From Roseinatronobacter sp052379845 (GTDB lineage Bacteria; Pseudomonadota; Alphaproteobacteria; Rhodobacterales; Rhodobacteraceae): a stretch of 64,000 nt of DNA. Below the pieces are notes generated by a model, which was given only the letters and a program-made list of their open reading frames with translations, did not search any database and had not been told where the DNA came from. The translations under genes were made by a program, and so were the position numbers. The stretch is from the NCBI GenBank assembly GCA_052379845.1, contig JBQTCF010000019.1. One strand, given 5' to 3'. Below are positions 42,432-50,233 of the stretch, one piece after another; the first letter of the stretch is position 1; every line of letters begins with the position of its first letter.

Positions 42432-42505
42432 CCGCGCTGATTGCACCCGACAGGTGCCCAAAGTCAAGAATTCCTGCCCTTATCAGCCAGGCGCACTGTC
42501 AGATT

Positions 42506-43876
42506 TCAGTAACTATACGCCACGTAAATCTGCGACAGATCGCCCTGCCAGTCCGAATGATAGCGGTGCAGCAGTTCATCCGCGGGGGTCTGGCCCGTCT
42601 CAACGCTTTCTTTCAGCGCGTTCAGGAAATGGGTTTCATCGGGCAACATGCCGCCTGCGCCGGGTTGCGCGCGCGCTTTAAGTCCTGCTTCGGCAATGTC
42701 GACAGTCGCGCGGGCCAGGTCATGCAGCTTTAGGCCCTGCGCCTGACCCGCCAAGCCGTCGACAGATGCGGCAATGCGCAATTCATCACGCAGCTCTGGC
42801 GTCCAGTCCTTGGCAATGTCCCACGCGGCGTCGAGCGCGCCCTGATCATAGGTCAGTCCGACCCAGAATGCGGGCAGGGCGCACAGCCTGCGCCATGGCC
42901 CCCCGTCCGCGCCGCGCATTTCGATGAATTTCTTGACGCGGGCTTCGGGGAAGATGGTTGTCAGATGGTCCGCCCAATCCGACAGTGTGGGCATTTCGCC
43001 GGGCAGGGCGGGCAACTGCCCTTTCATGAAATCGCGGAAGGACTGGCCCAGTGCGTTGATATACTTGCCGTCGCGGTAGACAAAATACATGGGCACATCC
43101 AGCGCATAATCCACCCATGCTTCAAACCCGAAACCGTCATCAAACACGAAAGGCAACATGCCGGTGCGTGCGGCGTCCAGATCGCGCCAGACGCGCGCGC
43201 GCCAGCTTTTGTGCCCATTTGGCTTGCCGTCAAAGAACGGGGAATTTGCAAATAGTGCTGTGGCCACAGGTTGCAGCGCCAGCGCGACACGCAGCTTTTG
43301 CACCATGTCGGCCTCGGACGCGAAATCAAGGTTCACTTGCACGGTGCAGGTGCGATACATCATGGATTTGCCCATGGTGCCCACGCGGTCCATGTAATCG
43401 GTCATCAGCGCATAGCGCCCCTTGGGCATGACGGGCATTTGCTCATGGCTCCAGATCGGGGCCGCGCCAAGCCCGATGAAACCCACGCCTATTTCTTCGG
43501 CCACGCTGCGCACTTCGCGCAAATGCTGGTTCACTTCATCGCAGGTCTGATGGATGGTTTCCAAGGGCGCGCCCGACAGCTCCAGCTGACCGCCCGGTTC
43601 CAGACTGACATTCGCGCCGTCCTTTTCCAGCCCGATGATATTGCCCCCTTCCAGAACAGGCGTCCAGCCGAAGCGGTCGCGCAGCCCTTCCAGCACCGCG
43701 CGGATGGACCTTGGCCCGTCATAGGGCAGGGGGTTCAGCGTGTCGTGGCAATAGCCGAATTTTTCATGTTCGGTGCCAATGCGCCAGTCTTCCTTGGGCT
43801 TGCAACCCGACGCCAGATATTCGGCCAGTTGGGCCTTGTTTTCGATCGGCCCGCCGCCGGTTTGGGGAATGGACAT
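42506..43876 (-). CDS. gshA: Glutamate--cysteine ligase (plant-type)
   Basis: This 456-residue enzyme makes gamma-glutamylcysteine, the first step to glutathione. It matches the plant/alphaproteobacterial GCS2 class: WRIGTEHEKFGYCH near the N-terminus binds substrate and metal, followed by GGQLELSGAPLETIHQTCDE and MYRTCTVQVNLDFASE. The C-terminus LQIYVAYSY-like end is typical. The ATG at 43876 begins MSIPQTGGGPI. It is monocistronic with 161 bases to the next gene upstream. Confidence 0.94.
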   Translation of the reverse strand: MSIPQTGGGPIENKAQLAEYLASGCKPKEDWRIGTEHEKFGYCHDTLNPLPYDGPRSIRAVLEGLRDRFGWTPVLEGGNIIGLEKDGANVSLEPGGQLELSGAPLETIHQTCDEVNQHLREVRSVAEEIGVGFIGLGAAPIWSHEQMPVMPKGRYALMTDYMDRVGTMGKSMMYRTCTVQVNLDFASEADMVQKLRVALALQPVATALFANSPFFDGKPNGHKSWRARVWRDLDAARTGMLPFVFDDGFGFEAWVDYALDVPMYFVYRDGKYINALGQSFRDFMKGQLPALPGEMPTLSDWADHLTTIFPEARVKKFIEMRGADGGPWRRLCALPAFWVGLTYDQGALDAAWDIAKDWTPELRDELRIAASVDGLAGQAQGLKLHDLARATVDIAEAGLKARAQPGAGGMLPDETHFLNALKESVETGQTPADELLHRYHSDWQGDLSQIYVAYSY

Positions 43877-44037
43877 ATGCGCTCCGATCCTGTGTGTATG
43901 TCGTGTCGTTGGTGTTCAATAATCGGGACTTGGCGATTGTGGCAGTCCAAGTCAAGCTGAACAGCCCTGCAAAAATGCACAATGGGTCGCCAAGATGTGC
44001 TGTGGTGCTGTGTCTGTCAGTGTCATCGGCCTTGATG

Positions 44038-44559
44038 CTAGTGAACTCGTCGGGCAATGCTGCGGCGTGACGGGTGCAGCCATAGCGGGCGCGATTGAAC
44101 ATGCGCGGGGTTGTTCAGCGCCCCCAGAATGGATTGCATATGCACATCCGGCAGGTTGGCGAATATGTCAAACAGCGCGTCGGCCCCTTGCGCGCCCACG
44201 GGAATATCCAGCCGCGTGCCGTCCTGCCCGATCAGGTGCCAGTTTGTGCCATGGTCGGTCAGGTGCAGTTCCATCAGATCGCGGGCGCTGATGAACCCGC
44301 CGGTTTCCGGGCCGAAATACGAAATTTGTGCTTCCAGCACCTGCACAATGCCGGGGGCATTGGCAACGCTATGGAACCGCAAGCGCCGCCAGCCGATCAC
44401 GGCCAAAGTTACCCCGATGGCCGCGACCAACCCCGCCAGAAGCTGGAAAAAGCTGTCGCGCGCCTGAAGGGCCGTCCAAAGGCCCAGAACCGCGATGGCC
44501 AGCCCCGTCAGCACTTCAGACCAGCGCGCCAGCCCTGCGCGCAATTCTGGCCGGATCAC
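44038..44559 (-). CDS. Conserved membrane protein of unknown function
   Basis: This 173-residue protein has two N-terminal helices (about residues 15-35 and 37-57: EVLTGLAIAVLGLW and LAGLVAAIGVTLAVIGW). A cytoplasmic domain with VLEAQISYFGPETGGFISA and LPDVHMQSILGALNNP follows. I do not recognise a named family. I chose the GTG at 44559 because it overlaps the rsmE TGA (GTGA) and has a G-rich site upstream; an ATG at 44586 inside rsmE is the alternative and adds nine residues. Confidence 0.75.
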   Translation of the reverse strand: MIRPELRAGLARWSEVLTGLAIAVLGLWTALQARDSFFQLLAGLVAAIGVTLAVIGWRRLRFHSVANAPGIVQVLEAQISYFGPETGGFISARDLMELHLTDHGTNWHLIGQDGTRLDIPVGAQGADALFDIFANLPDVHMQSILGALNNPAHVQSRPLWLHPSRRSIARRVH

Positions 44560-45293
44560 GACCAATCCCCCCGCGTTGCCTGCCACAGTGTCAGGGCGGC
44601 AACCGCAGCAGTGTCGGCGCGCAGAATGCGCGGGCCAAGGGGTACGGGTGTCACATGGTCCATTGCCCGCAATCGTGCCCGTTCGGCTGGGGAAAAGCCA
44701 CCCTCTGGGCCAATCAGGATTGCCGCAGGGGCCGGGGGCAGGGGCGTTTCGGGGGCGGGCGCACCACTTAGGCCTTCATCCGCGAAAATCAGGGCGCGCG
44801 ATGTGTCCCACCCGTCCAGCAGGCGCGACAGGGGCTGCAACTGTGCCACTTGGGGAACGTAAGTGCCGCCGCATTGTTCGGCAGCTTCAAGGGCATGGGC
44901 CTGAAGCCGGTCCTGGCGGATGCGCTCGGAATTGGTGAAATCTGTCTGAACAGGCAGAATGCGCGCGGCGCCCAGTTCGGCGGCTTTTTCAACGATGAAA
45001 TCGGTCCGCGTTTTCTTGATGGGGGCAAATACCAGCCACAGGTCAGGGGGCATGCGTTGCGGCGCGGATTGTGTCAGGCACCGCAGCGTTCCGCCGCGTT
45101 TTCCCGTCGCCACAATCTCGGCCTGCCATTCGCCCTGTGTGCCATTGAACAGCGCGACACGCTGCCCTGTGTTCAGGCGCAACACGTTGAAAAGATAGTG
45201 TGCATGGTCGCGCGACAGGTCAATCGCTTGCCCCTGCCCCAATGCATGCTCTAGATAGAGCCTGTGTTTCGCCTGTTCACGATGCGCTGTCAT
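44556..45293 (-). CDS. rsmE: 16S rRNA (uracil-1498-N3)-methyltransferase
   Basis: This 245-residue SPOUT enzyme methylates U1498 in the decoding region of 16S rRNA. It has an N-terminal PUA-like domain (HRLYLEHALGQGQAIDL) and a knot domain with the SAM site ILIGPEGGFSPAER and LGPRILRADTAAVAAL. The ATG at 45293 gives the family N-terminus. Its start is only twelve bases from the divergent ubiA start. Confidence 0.92.
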   Translation of the reverse strand: MTAHREQAKHRLYLEHALGQGQAIDLSRDHAHYLFNVLRLNTGQRVALFNGTQGEWQAEIVATGKRGGTLRCLTQSAPQRMPPDLWLVFAPIKKTRTDFIVEKAAELGAARILPVQTDFTNSERIRQDRLQAHALEAAEQCGGTYVPQVAQLQPLSRLLDGWDTSRALIFADEGLSGAPAPETPLPPAPAAILIGPEGGFSPAERARLRAMDHVTPVPLGPRILRADTAAVAALTLWQATRGDWS

Positions 45294-45305
45294 GGGGCTG
45301 ATAGT

Positions 45306-46286
45306 ATGACCGACGACGACCAAAGACCAGAGGGGCCGGGCAAGAATGGCACGGTAGCTGATGCGCCAGCGGCCAATTGGGTGGACACGCGCGCACCCGC
45401 ACAGGCGCGCCCCTATCTGCGTCTGTCACGCGCGGACCGCCCCATAGGCACATGGCTGTTATTGCTGCCATGCTGGTGGGCAGTGTTGCTGGGCGCAGCC
45501 GCCTATCCTGAAACGGCGGGCTGGCTGACAGTGTGGCTGGTGCTGGCCTGCGGTGTGGGCGCGGTCCTGATGCGCGGGGCGGGCTGCACATGGAATGACA
45601 TCACCGACCGTGACATTGACGACAAGGTGTCGCGCACCCGGTCGCGCCCCATCCCGTCGGGGCAGGTCACGCTGAAACAAGCCGGCATCTGGATGGCCAT
45701 TCAGGCGGGCATTGCCGCGTTGATCTTGCTGACCTTCAACTGGGCGGCCATCGGGCTGGGGGTGTTGTCGCTGGGGTTGGTTGCGATTTACCCGTTTGCC
45801 AAGCGATTCACCTGGTGGCCGCAAATCTTTCTTGGGCTGGCGTTCAACTGGGGGGCGCTGCTGGCATGGACTGCGCAGACCGGGGCACTGGGGTTGCCTG
45901 CGGTGTTTCTGTATCTGGCCGGCATTTGCTGGACACTTTTTTATGATACGATCTATGCCCATCAGGACCGCGAAGATGACGCCTTGATCGGGGTGAAATC
46001 GACAGCGCGCCTGTTTGGAAACAAGACCGATCAATGGTTGCGCGGGTTTCTGGTGGCAACCGTGGTTCTGATGTCGCTTGCCGTGATTTATGCTTTGGCC
46101 CCATTGGCGAATCCGCTGAAAATGTCGCTTGGTCTGGCGGGGGCATGGGCCATCGGGTGGCACATGAACTGGCAACTGGCCAGACTTGATATTGATGATG
46201 GTGATGTGTGCCTGAAACTGTTCAGATCCAACCGCGATGCCGGGCTTTTTGTTGCGCTGTTTTTCGCCATAACACTTTTCGTGTGA
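45306..46286 (+). CDS. ubiA: 4-hydroxybenzoate octaprenyltransferase
   Basis: This 326-residue prenyltransferase attaches the polyprenyl tail to 4-hydroxybenzoate in ubiquinone synthesis. The two aspartate-rich motifs that bind prenyl diphosphate through magnesium are NDITDRDID and DTIYAHQDREDD. About eight to nine helices follow a ~45-residue hydrophilic start. The ATG at 45306 was used; an earlier in-frame ATG at 45264 would lie inside rsmE. Confidence 0.94.
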   Translation: MTDDDQRPEGPGKNGTVADAPAANWVDTRAPAQARPYLRLSRADRPIGTWLLLLPCWWAVLLGAAAYPETAGWLTVWLVLACGVGAVLMRGAGCTWNDITDRDIDDKVSRTRSRPIPSGQVTLKQAGIWMAIQAGIAALILLTFNWAAIGLGVLSLGLVAIYPFAKRFTWWPQIFLGLAFNWGALLAWTAQTGALGLPAVFLYLAGICWTLFYDTIYAHQDREDDALIGVKSTARLFGNKTDQWLRGFLVATVVLMSLAVIYALAPLANPLKMSLGLAGAWAIGWHMNWQLARLDIDDGDVCLKLFRSNRDAGLFVALFFAITLFV

Positions 46287-46321
46287 TTGCGCCGGTCTGC
46301 GCAACTGGCTAGGTGACGGTT

Positions 46322-48331
46322 ATGCGAAAAGAACGATCCAATATTCTGGCACGGTTGCAGGGCGCAGGCACTTCGGTTCTGCACAATTACAAGTGGTATG
46401 TCCTGACGGCCGGGGCGTTTGCTGTTGCCGCTGTCGTTGCTGTCGGGGGCGCATCGCTTAGTGTGCGCGCCACAGAGCGTCTGCTGCTCAACGACTCGCT
46501 TGCTGCCCTGAACGAGGCTGCGATGGACTGGCCGGAAATTCAGGTGGACGGATTGCTTGTCACAATGAACGGTCAGGCCGCCACTGAAGCTGAGCGGTTT
46601 CGCGCGCTGGGCATTGTCAGCGCGGTGGTTGGTGCGGAACGTGTGATTGACCGGCTGAGTGTGGCACCCTCCATAGCGATTGCGGCACCGCAGTTTTCGG
46701 TTGAGATGATGCGCAACGGGCTGGACGTGTCCTTGATCGGGCTGGTGCCCGAAAGCTATGATGTCACCAATATTGTGCGCCAGATCGAAGGCATCGGGCC
46801 GGAAGTTTCCGTGGTGAACATGGTTGAAACTGCTGCCCATGCTGTGCCTTTTGGCTGGGAACGTTCGGTGGACTATGCGCTGAAGGCCATGGCGTTGGTG
46901 CCTGTCAGCAAGATTTCGGTATCGGCAGATCAGGTAGAGATATTCGGGCTTGCAGAATCCGAACGCCAGCGGGATGATTTTCGCCAACGTCTGCAACGCG
47001 AACGCCCGCGCGGGCTGATTGCCAGCATTGAAATTTCGGCCCCCCGACCGGCGATTACGCCCTTCACCCTGCGTTTTGTGATTGACGGCGACGGCGCGCG
47101 CTTCGACGCTTGTTCTGCGGATTCGCAAGAGGCGCGCGCCGCGATTTTGCAGGCCGCGCGTCAGGCGGGTGCCAGCGGTGTGCTGGAATGCACAATCGGG
47201 CTTGGCAGTCCGTCACCGCGCTGGCAGGTTGCCGCAGTGGCCGCTGTTCGGGCCTTGGCAGATGCGGGCGCGGGCACTGTCACATTCTCGGATACTGATA
47301 TTTCCCTTGTGGTTCCCAACGCTGTGCAGATCGCCGAATTTGACCGTATTGTGGGTGTTCTGGAAAATGCCTTGCCTGATGTCTTTTCGCTGCAGGCGGT
47401 CAGGTTGCCCCCGGAAGAAGGCGAACTGGACGCACAGGACAACACCGTTGAATTCCTGATAAGCCGCGCGCCAGAAGGGGGGGTGGTCATGCGCGGGCGT
47501 CTGACAGATGACCGTCTGCGCAGTGCGTTGCTGTCCATGGCCCGGTCGGAATTCGGCCTGTCGGCTGTCGAAATGCAGGCCAATATCACACCGGACACAC
47601 CCGAAGGGTGGTCTGTGCGCACACTGCTGGCGGTTGATGTGCTAAGCTATCTTGAACATGGCAGCGTGCGGGTTCGCCCGACGCAGATTGACATTCGCGG
47701 GGTGACCGGCGATCTGGCTGCGTCTGACCGTATTTCACAAATATTGGCAGACAGGTTGGGAACGGGGGCGCGGTTCAATCTGAACATCAGCTATGATGAA
47801 CAGTTTGATCCGGTTGCCATGCAGCCGACCCCGGCACGGTGCGAAGCCTGGATCAGGGAGATTTTGGCGGAAAAGCAACTGACCTTTGACCCTGGATCGG
47901 CCAGTTTGGCTGCGGATGCCGCAAGGGTCATGGACCGCATCGCCGAAGTGCTGCGCGATTGTGGCCGCCTTGAAATGGAAATCGCCGGTCACACCGACAG
48001 TCAAGGGCGGCTGGAAACGAATATGCGCCTAAGCCAGCAGCGTGCTGAAGCTGTGATGGCGGCATTGTTGGCCCGCGGCATTCCGATTTCCGGGTTCGAG
48101 GCCCGCGGATACGGCCCGGAATTCCCGATTGCCGATAACAGCACAGCATCTGGGCGCGAAGCCAACCGGCGAATCGAGTTTCGCCTGATTGGCGAGTCTG
48201 CCGTTGCTGCCCGCGAAGAAACCGGCGAGGATGAGCCGCTTGAACAACCCGACGAGGCCGATCTGGAGATTGAGGTTACCATCGGGGCAGACGACACCCG
48301 CCGTCCACAACCCCGCCCTGAACGGCCCTGA
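46322..48331 (+). CDS. OmpA-domain protein with N-terminal membrane anchor
   Basis: This 669-residue protein has one helix near residues 28-50 (YVLTAGAFAVAAVVAVGG). A long periplasmic region of BON-like repeats (for example SYDVTNIVRQIEGIGPEVSV) follows. Near residues 515-620 is an OmpA peptidoglycan-binding domain (LTFDPGSASLAADA; MEIAGHTDSQGR; LSQQRAEAVMAALLARGI; NRRIEFRLI). It likely links the inner membrane to the cell wall. AGGTGA lies before the ATG at 46322; a GTG three codons earlier is possible. The tail is acidic. A small coiled-coil membrane protein gene follows by 53 bases. Confidence 0.85.
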   Translation: MRKERSNILARLQGAGTSVLHNYKWYVLTAGAFAVAAVVAVGGASLSVRATERLLLNDSLAALNEAAMDWPEIQVDGLLVTMNGQAATEAERFRALGIVSAVVGAERVIDRLSVAPSIAIAAPQFSVEMMRNGLDVSLIGLVPESYDVTNIVRQIEGIGPEVSVVNMVETAAHAVPFGWERSVDYALKAMALVPVSKISVSADQVEIFGLAESERQRDDFRQRLQRERPRGLIASIEISAPRPAITPFTLRFVIDGDGARFDACSADSQEARAAILQAARQAGASGVLECTIGLGSPSPRWQVAAVAAVRALADAGAGTVTFSDTDISLVVPNAVQIAEFDRIVGVLENALPDVFSLQAVRLPPEEGELDAQDNTVEFLISRAPEGGVVMRGRLTDDRLRSALLSMARSEFGLSAVEMQANITPDTPEGWSVRTLLAVDVLSYLEHGSVRVRPTQIDIRGVTGDLAASDRISQILADRLGTGARFNLNISYDEQFDPVAMQPTPARCEAWIREILAEKQLTFDPGSASLAADAARVMDRIAEVLRDCGRLEMEIAGHTDSQGRLETNMRLSQQRAEAVMAALLARGIPISGFEARGYGPEFPIADNSTASGREANRRIEFRLIGESAVAAREETGEDEPLEQPDEADLEIEVTIGADDTRRPQPRPERP

Positions 48332-48384
48332 TGCGCGCAAACCCAACGGTGCTGACGCCATGGCCCGCCTGAATAGAGGTAGAA

Positions 48385-48708
48385 ATGAACCGCTTTGAAT
48401 TCATCGTCATAACGGCCCTGATCCTGTTTGTGGCTTTTTCGCTGGGGTGGTTCACAAATTGGCTGGTGCACAGGTTCACACGCGTCCGCCAGCAGGATCT
48501 GGGCGAACTGGACCGCATGGCCCAAGCGCTGCACGATGCGGAAGAAATCCGCGATCAGGCCATCGAATATGTGCAGACACGCGAACGTGATCTGACCGCG
48601 CGGTTAACCCAGACAGAAGCGGAATTGCGCGCCGCAATGGACGGATTGCGCGAAGCACGCGCCGAAGCGGAGTATTACCGCGCCCAATTGGAGCAGTCGC
48701 AAGGATAA
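48385..48708 (+). CDS. Small membrane-anchored coiled-coil protein
   Basis: This 107-residue protein has one N-terminal helix (about residues 8-28, ITALILFVAFSLGWFTNWLV). A long charged coiled coil (residues 40-107, rich in R, E, A and L heptads) follows. No named family is recognised. It follows the OmpA-domain gene closely, so the two may act together at the envelope. AGAGGTAG precedes the ATG. Confidence 0.75.
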   Translation: MNRFEFIVITALILFVAFSLGWFTNWLVHRFTRVRQQDLGELDRMAQALHDAEEIRDQAIEYVQTRERDLTARLTQTEAELRAAMDGLREARAEAEYYRAQLEQSQG

Positions 48709-49008
48709 TCACCCTGTGGTTGTTTTGCGTCAGCGGGGGGCATGTGGACTTTTTCGCTTGGCATTGGCGGGCATAGCGTCTATGGAACGCCGCGCTAGGG
48801 TATCAGGATCCGTCCGGGTGCCTTGGCGATTCGTCCGAGACGGTGGGTGATGGCAACATCGTAAATCCTGCCTGAGGCGGGACAGGAACATTTCGGTTTC
48901 CGGGGTATTTCCTCGGGCGGAATTGGGAAAGGCCCGTTCGGACCTTATGCCAGACCAAGGTCTGGCGAAACGAGCTGGGGGGAAACCCCTGAAAATTGGA
49001 GAGACCCT
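48709..49008 (+). promoter_or_regulatory. Promoter and leader region of rplJL-rpoBC
   Basis: These 300 bases hold no gene. A candidate sigma70 promoter is TTGGCA (48758-48763), 17-base spacer, TATGGA (48781-48786), giving a leader of about 215 bases. The leader has a tight hairpin GCCAGAC-CAAG-GTCTGGC (48949-48966) and a G6/C4 pairing just before the ribosome site GGAGAG. L10-L12 binds its own leader to repress translation in many bacteria; this stretch is the natural candidate, by inference. Confidence 0.45.
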
Positions 49009-49524
49009 GTGGATAGAGCCCAAAAAGAGAAAGTGGTCGAGGAACTCGGCCAGATCTTCGAAAGCTCTGGCGTGGTTGTGGTAGCACAATACGCTGGCCT
49101 CACGGTTGCTGAGATGCAGGTTCTGCGCGCACGCATGCGTGATGCGGGCGGGGCTGTTCGCGTCGCCAAGAACAAGCTCGCCAAGATCGCCCTGGAAGGA
49201 AAGCCCTGCGCAAGCATTTCTGACCTTCTGACAGGCATGACCGTACTCGCCTATTCCGAAGACCCTGTTGCAGCTGCAAAAGTGGTTCAGGACTTCACCA
49301 AAGAAAACCAGAAGCTGGTGGTTCTTGGTGGTGCTATGGGCGCATCGGCCCTTGACCCCGCTGGTGTCAAGGCAGTGGCTGCAATGCCGTCGCGCGAAGA
49401 GCTTATCGCTCAGGTCGTGTCGTGCATCGGTGCCCCTGCTTCGAACATTGCGGGTGCGATTGGCGCTCCTGCTTCGAATATTGCCGGTATTCTTTCAACG
49501 CTCGAAGAGCGCGAAGCGGCATAA
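49009..49524 (+). CDS. rplJ: Ribosomal protein L10
   Basis: This 171-residue L10 forms the base of the ribosomal stalk and binds L7/L12 dimers. It starts with GTG, encoding the typical DRAQKEKVVEELGQIFESSG; GGAGAG lies five bases upstream. VRVAKNKLAKIAL and the C-terminal helix for L12 binding (ASNIAGILSTLEER) are present. A short internal duplication, GAPASNIAG repeated twice, lies near residues 145-163. rplK and rplA are not directly upstream, unlike in many bacteria. Confidence 0.97.
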   Translation: MDRAQKEKVVEELGQIFESSGVVVVAQYAGLTVAEMQVLRARMRDAGGAVRVAKNKLAKIALEGKPCASISDLLTGMTVLAYSEDPVAAAKVVQDFTKENQKLVVLGGAMGASALDPAGVKAVAAMPSREELIAQVVSCIGAPASNIAGAIGAPASNIAGILSTLEEREAA

Positions 49525-49597
49525 GCAACCTTTGGCCTGCGTGGCGTGAAAAACACCCATGTTGGACCCTTGAACCTGAACAGAATGGAACTGAACA

Positions 49598-49975
49598 ATG
49601 GCTGATCTTAAAGCACTTGCAGAGCAAATCGTGAACCTCACGCTGCTCGAAGCTCAGGAACTGAAAACGATCCTGAAAGACGAATATGGCATTGAGCCCG
49701 CTGCTGGCGGCGCTGTCATGATGGCTGGCCCTGCTGCTGATGCTGGCCCCGCTGCAGAAGAAAAAACCGAATTCGACGTTATTCTGGTCGAAGCCGGTGC
49801 AAACAAAATCGCGGTCATCAAAGAAGTTCGCGGCATCACCGGTCTGGGCCTGAAAGAAGCCAAAGACCTGGTCGAAGCTGGTGGCAAAGCCGTGAAAGAA
49901 GGCGCCCCGAAAGAGGAAGCCGAAGAAATCAAGAAAAAGCTCGAAGAAGCTGGCGCAAAAGTCGAGCTGAAGTAA
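49598..49975 (+). CDS. rplL: Ribosomal protein L7/L12
   Basis: This 125-residue stalk protein recruits translation factors. The N-terminal dimerisation helices (LTLLEAQELKTILKDEYG), an alanine/proline hinge (AGPAADAGPAAEE) and the C-terminal factor-binding domain (NKIAVIKEVRGITGLGLKEA) are intact. It starts 73 bases after rplJ. Confidence 0.98.
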   Translation: MADLKALAEQIVNLTLLEAQELKTILKDEYGIEPAAGGAVMMAGPAADAGPAAEEKTEFDVILVEAGANKIAVIKEVRGITGLGLKEAKDLVEAGGKAVKEGAPKEEAEEIKKKLEEAGAKVELK

Positions 49976-50013
49976 TAAGACGGGATGCGCAGCATCTTGA
50001 TCTGCTGAAAATC

Positions 50014-50045
50014 AAACTGGGACCGGATGCCTCCGGTCCCAGTTT
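50014..50045 (+). terminator. Perfect 14-bp hairpin between rplL and rpoB (attenuator or processing site)
   Basis: AAACTGGGACCGGA (50014-50027) pairs with TCCGGTCCCAGTTT (50032-50045) around TGCC. The stem ends in TTT followed by A, so it is a partial terminator at best. In E. coli the rplL-rpoB gap contains both an attenuator and an RNase III site; either role is plausible here. Confidence 0.55.
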
Positions 50046-50233
50046 ATCACTGTTTCCGGACAGGGCTTTTTGCCCGCAGGTTGAAAGCCCTGTCCAGGGA
50101 TAGTGCCGGCTCGGGAGTGAACCTGTGGGAGGGTTCGCATGAATGGAGCCACACCCCCCGTTTCGCAAGCGGCGCGGCGCCTGATGCCCGACAGCGCGCC
50201 CGCCAGCGAAGACCATGAAAGGTGACGACGCGC

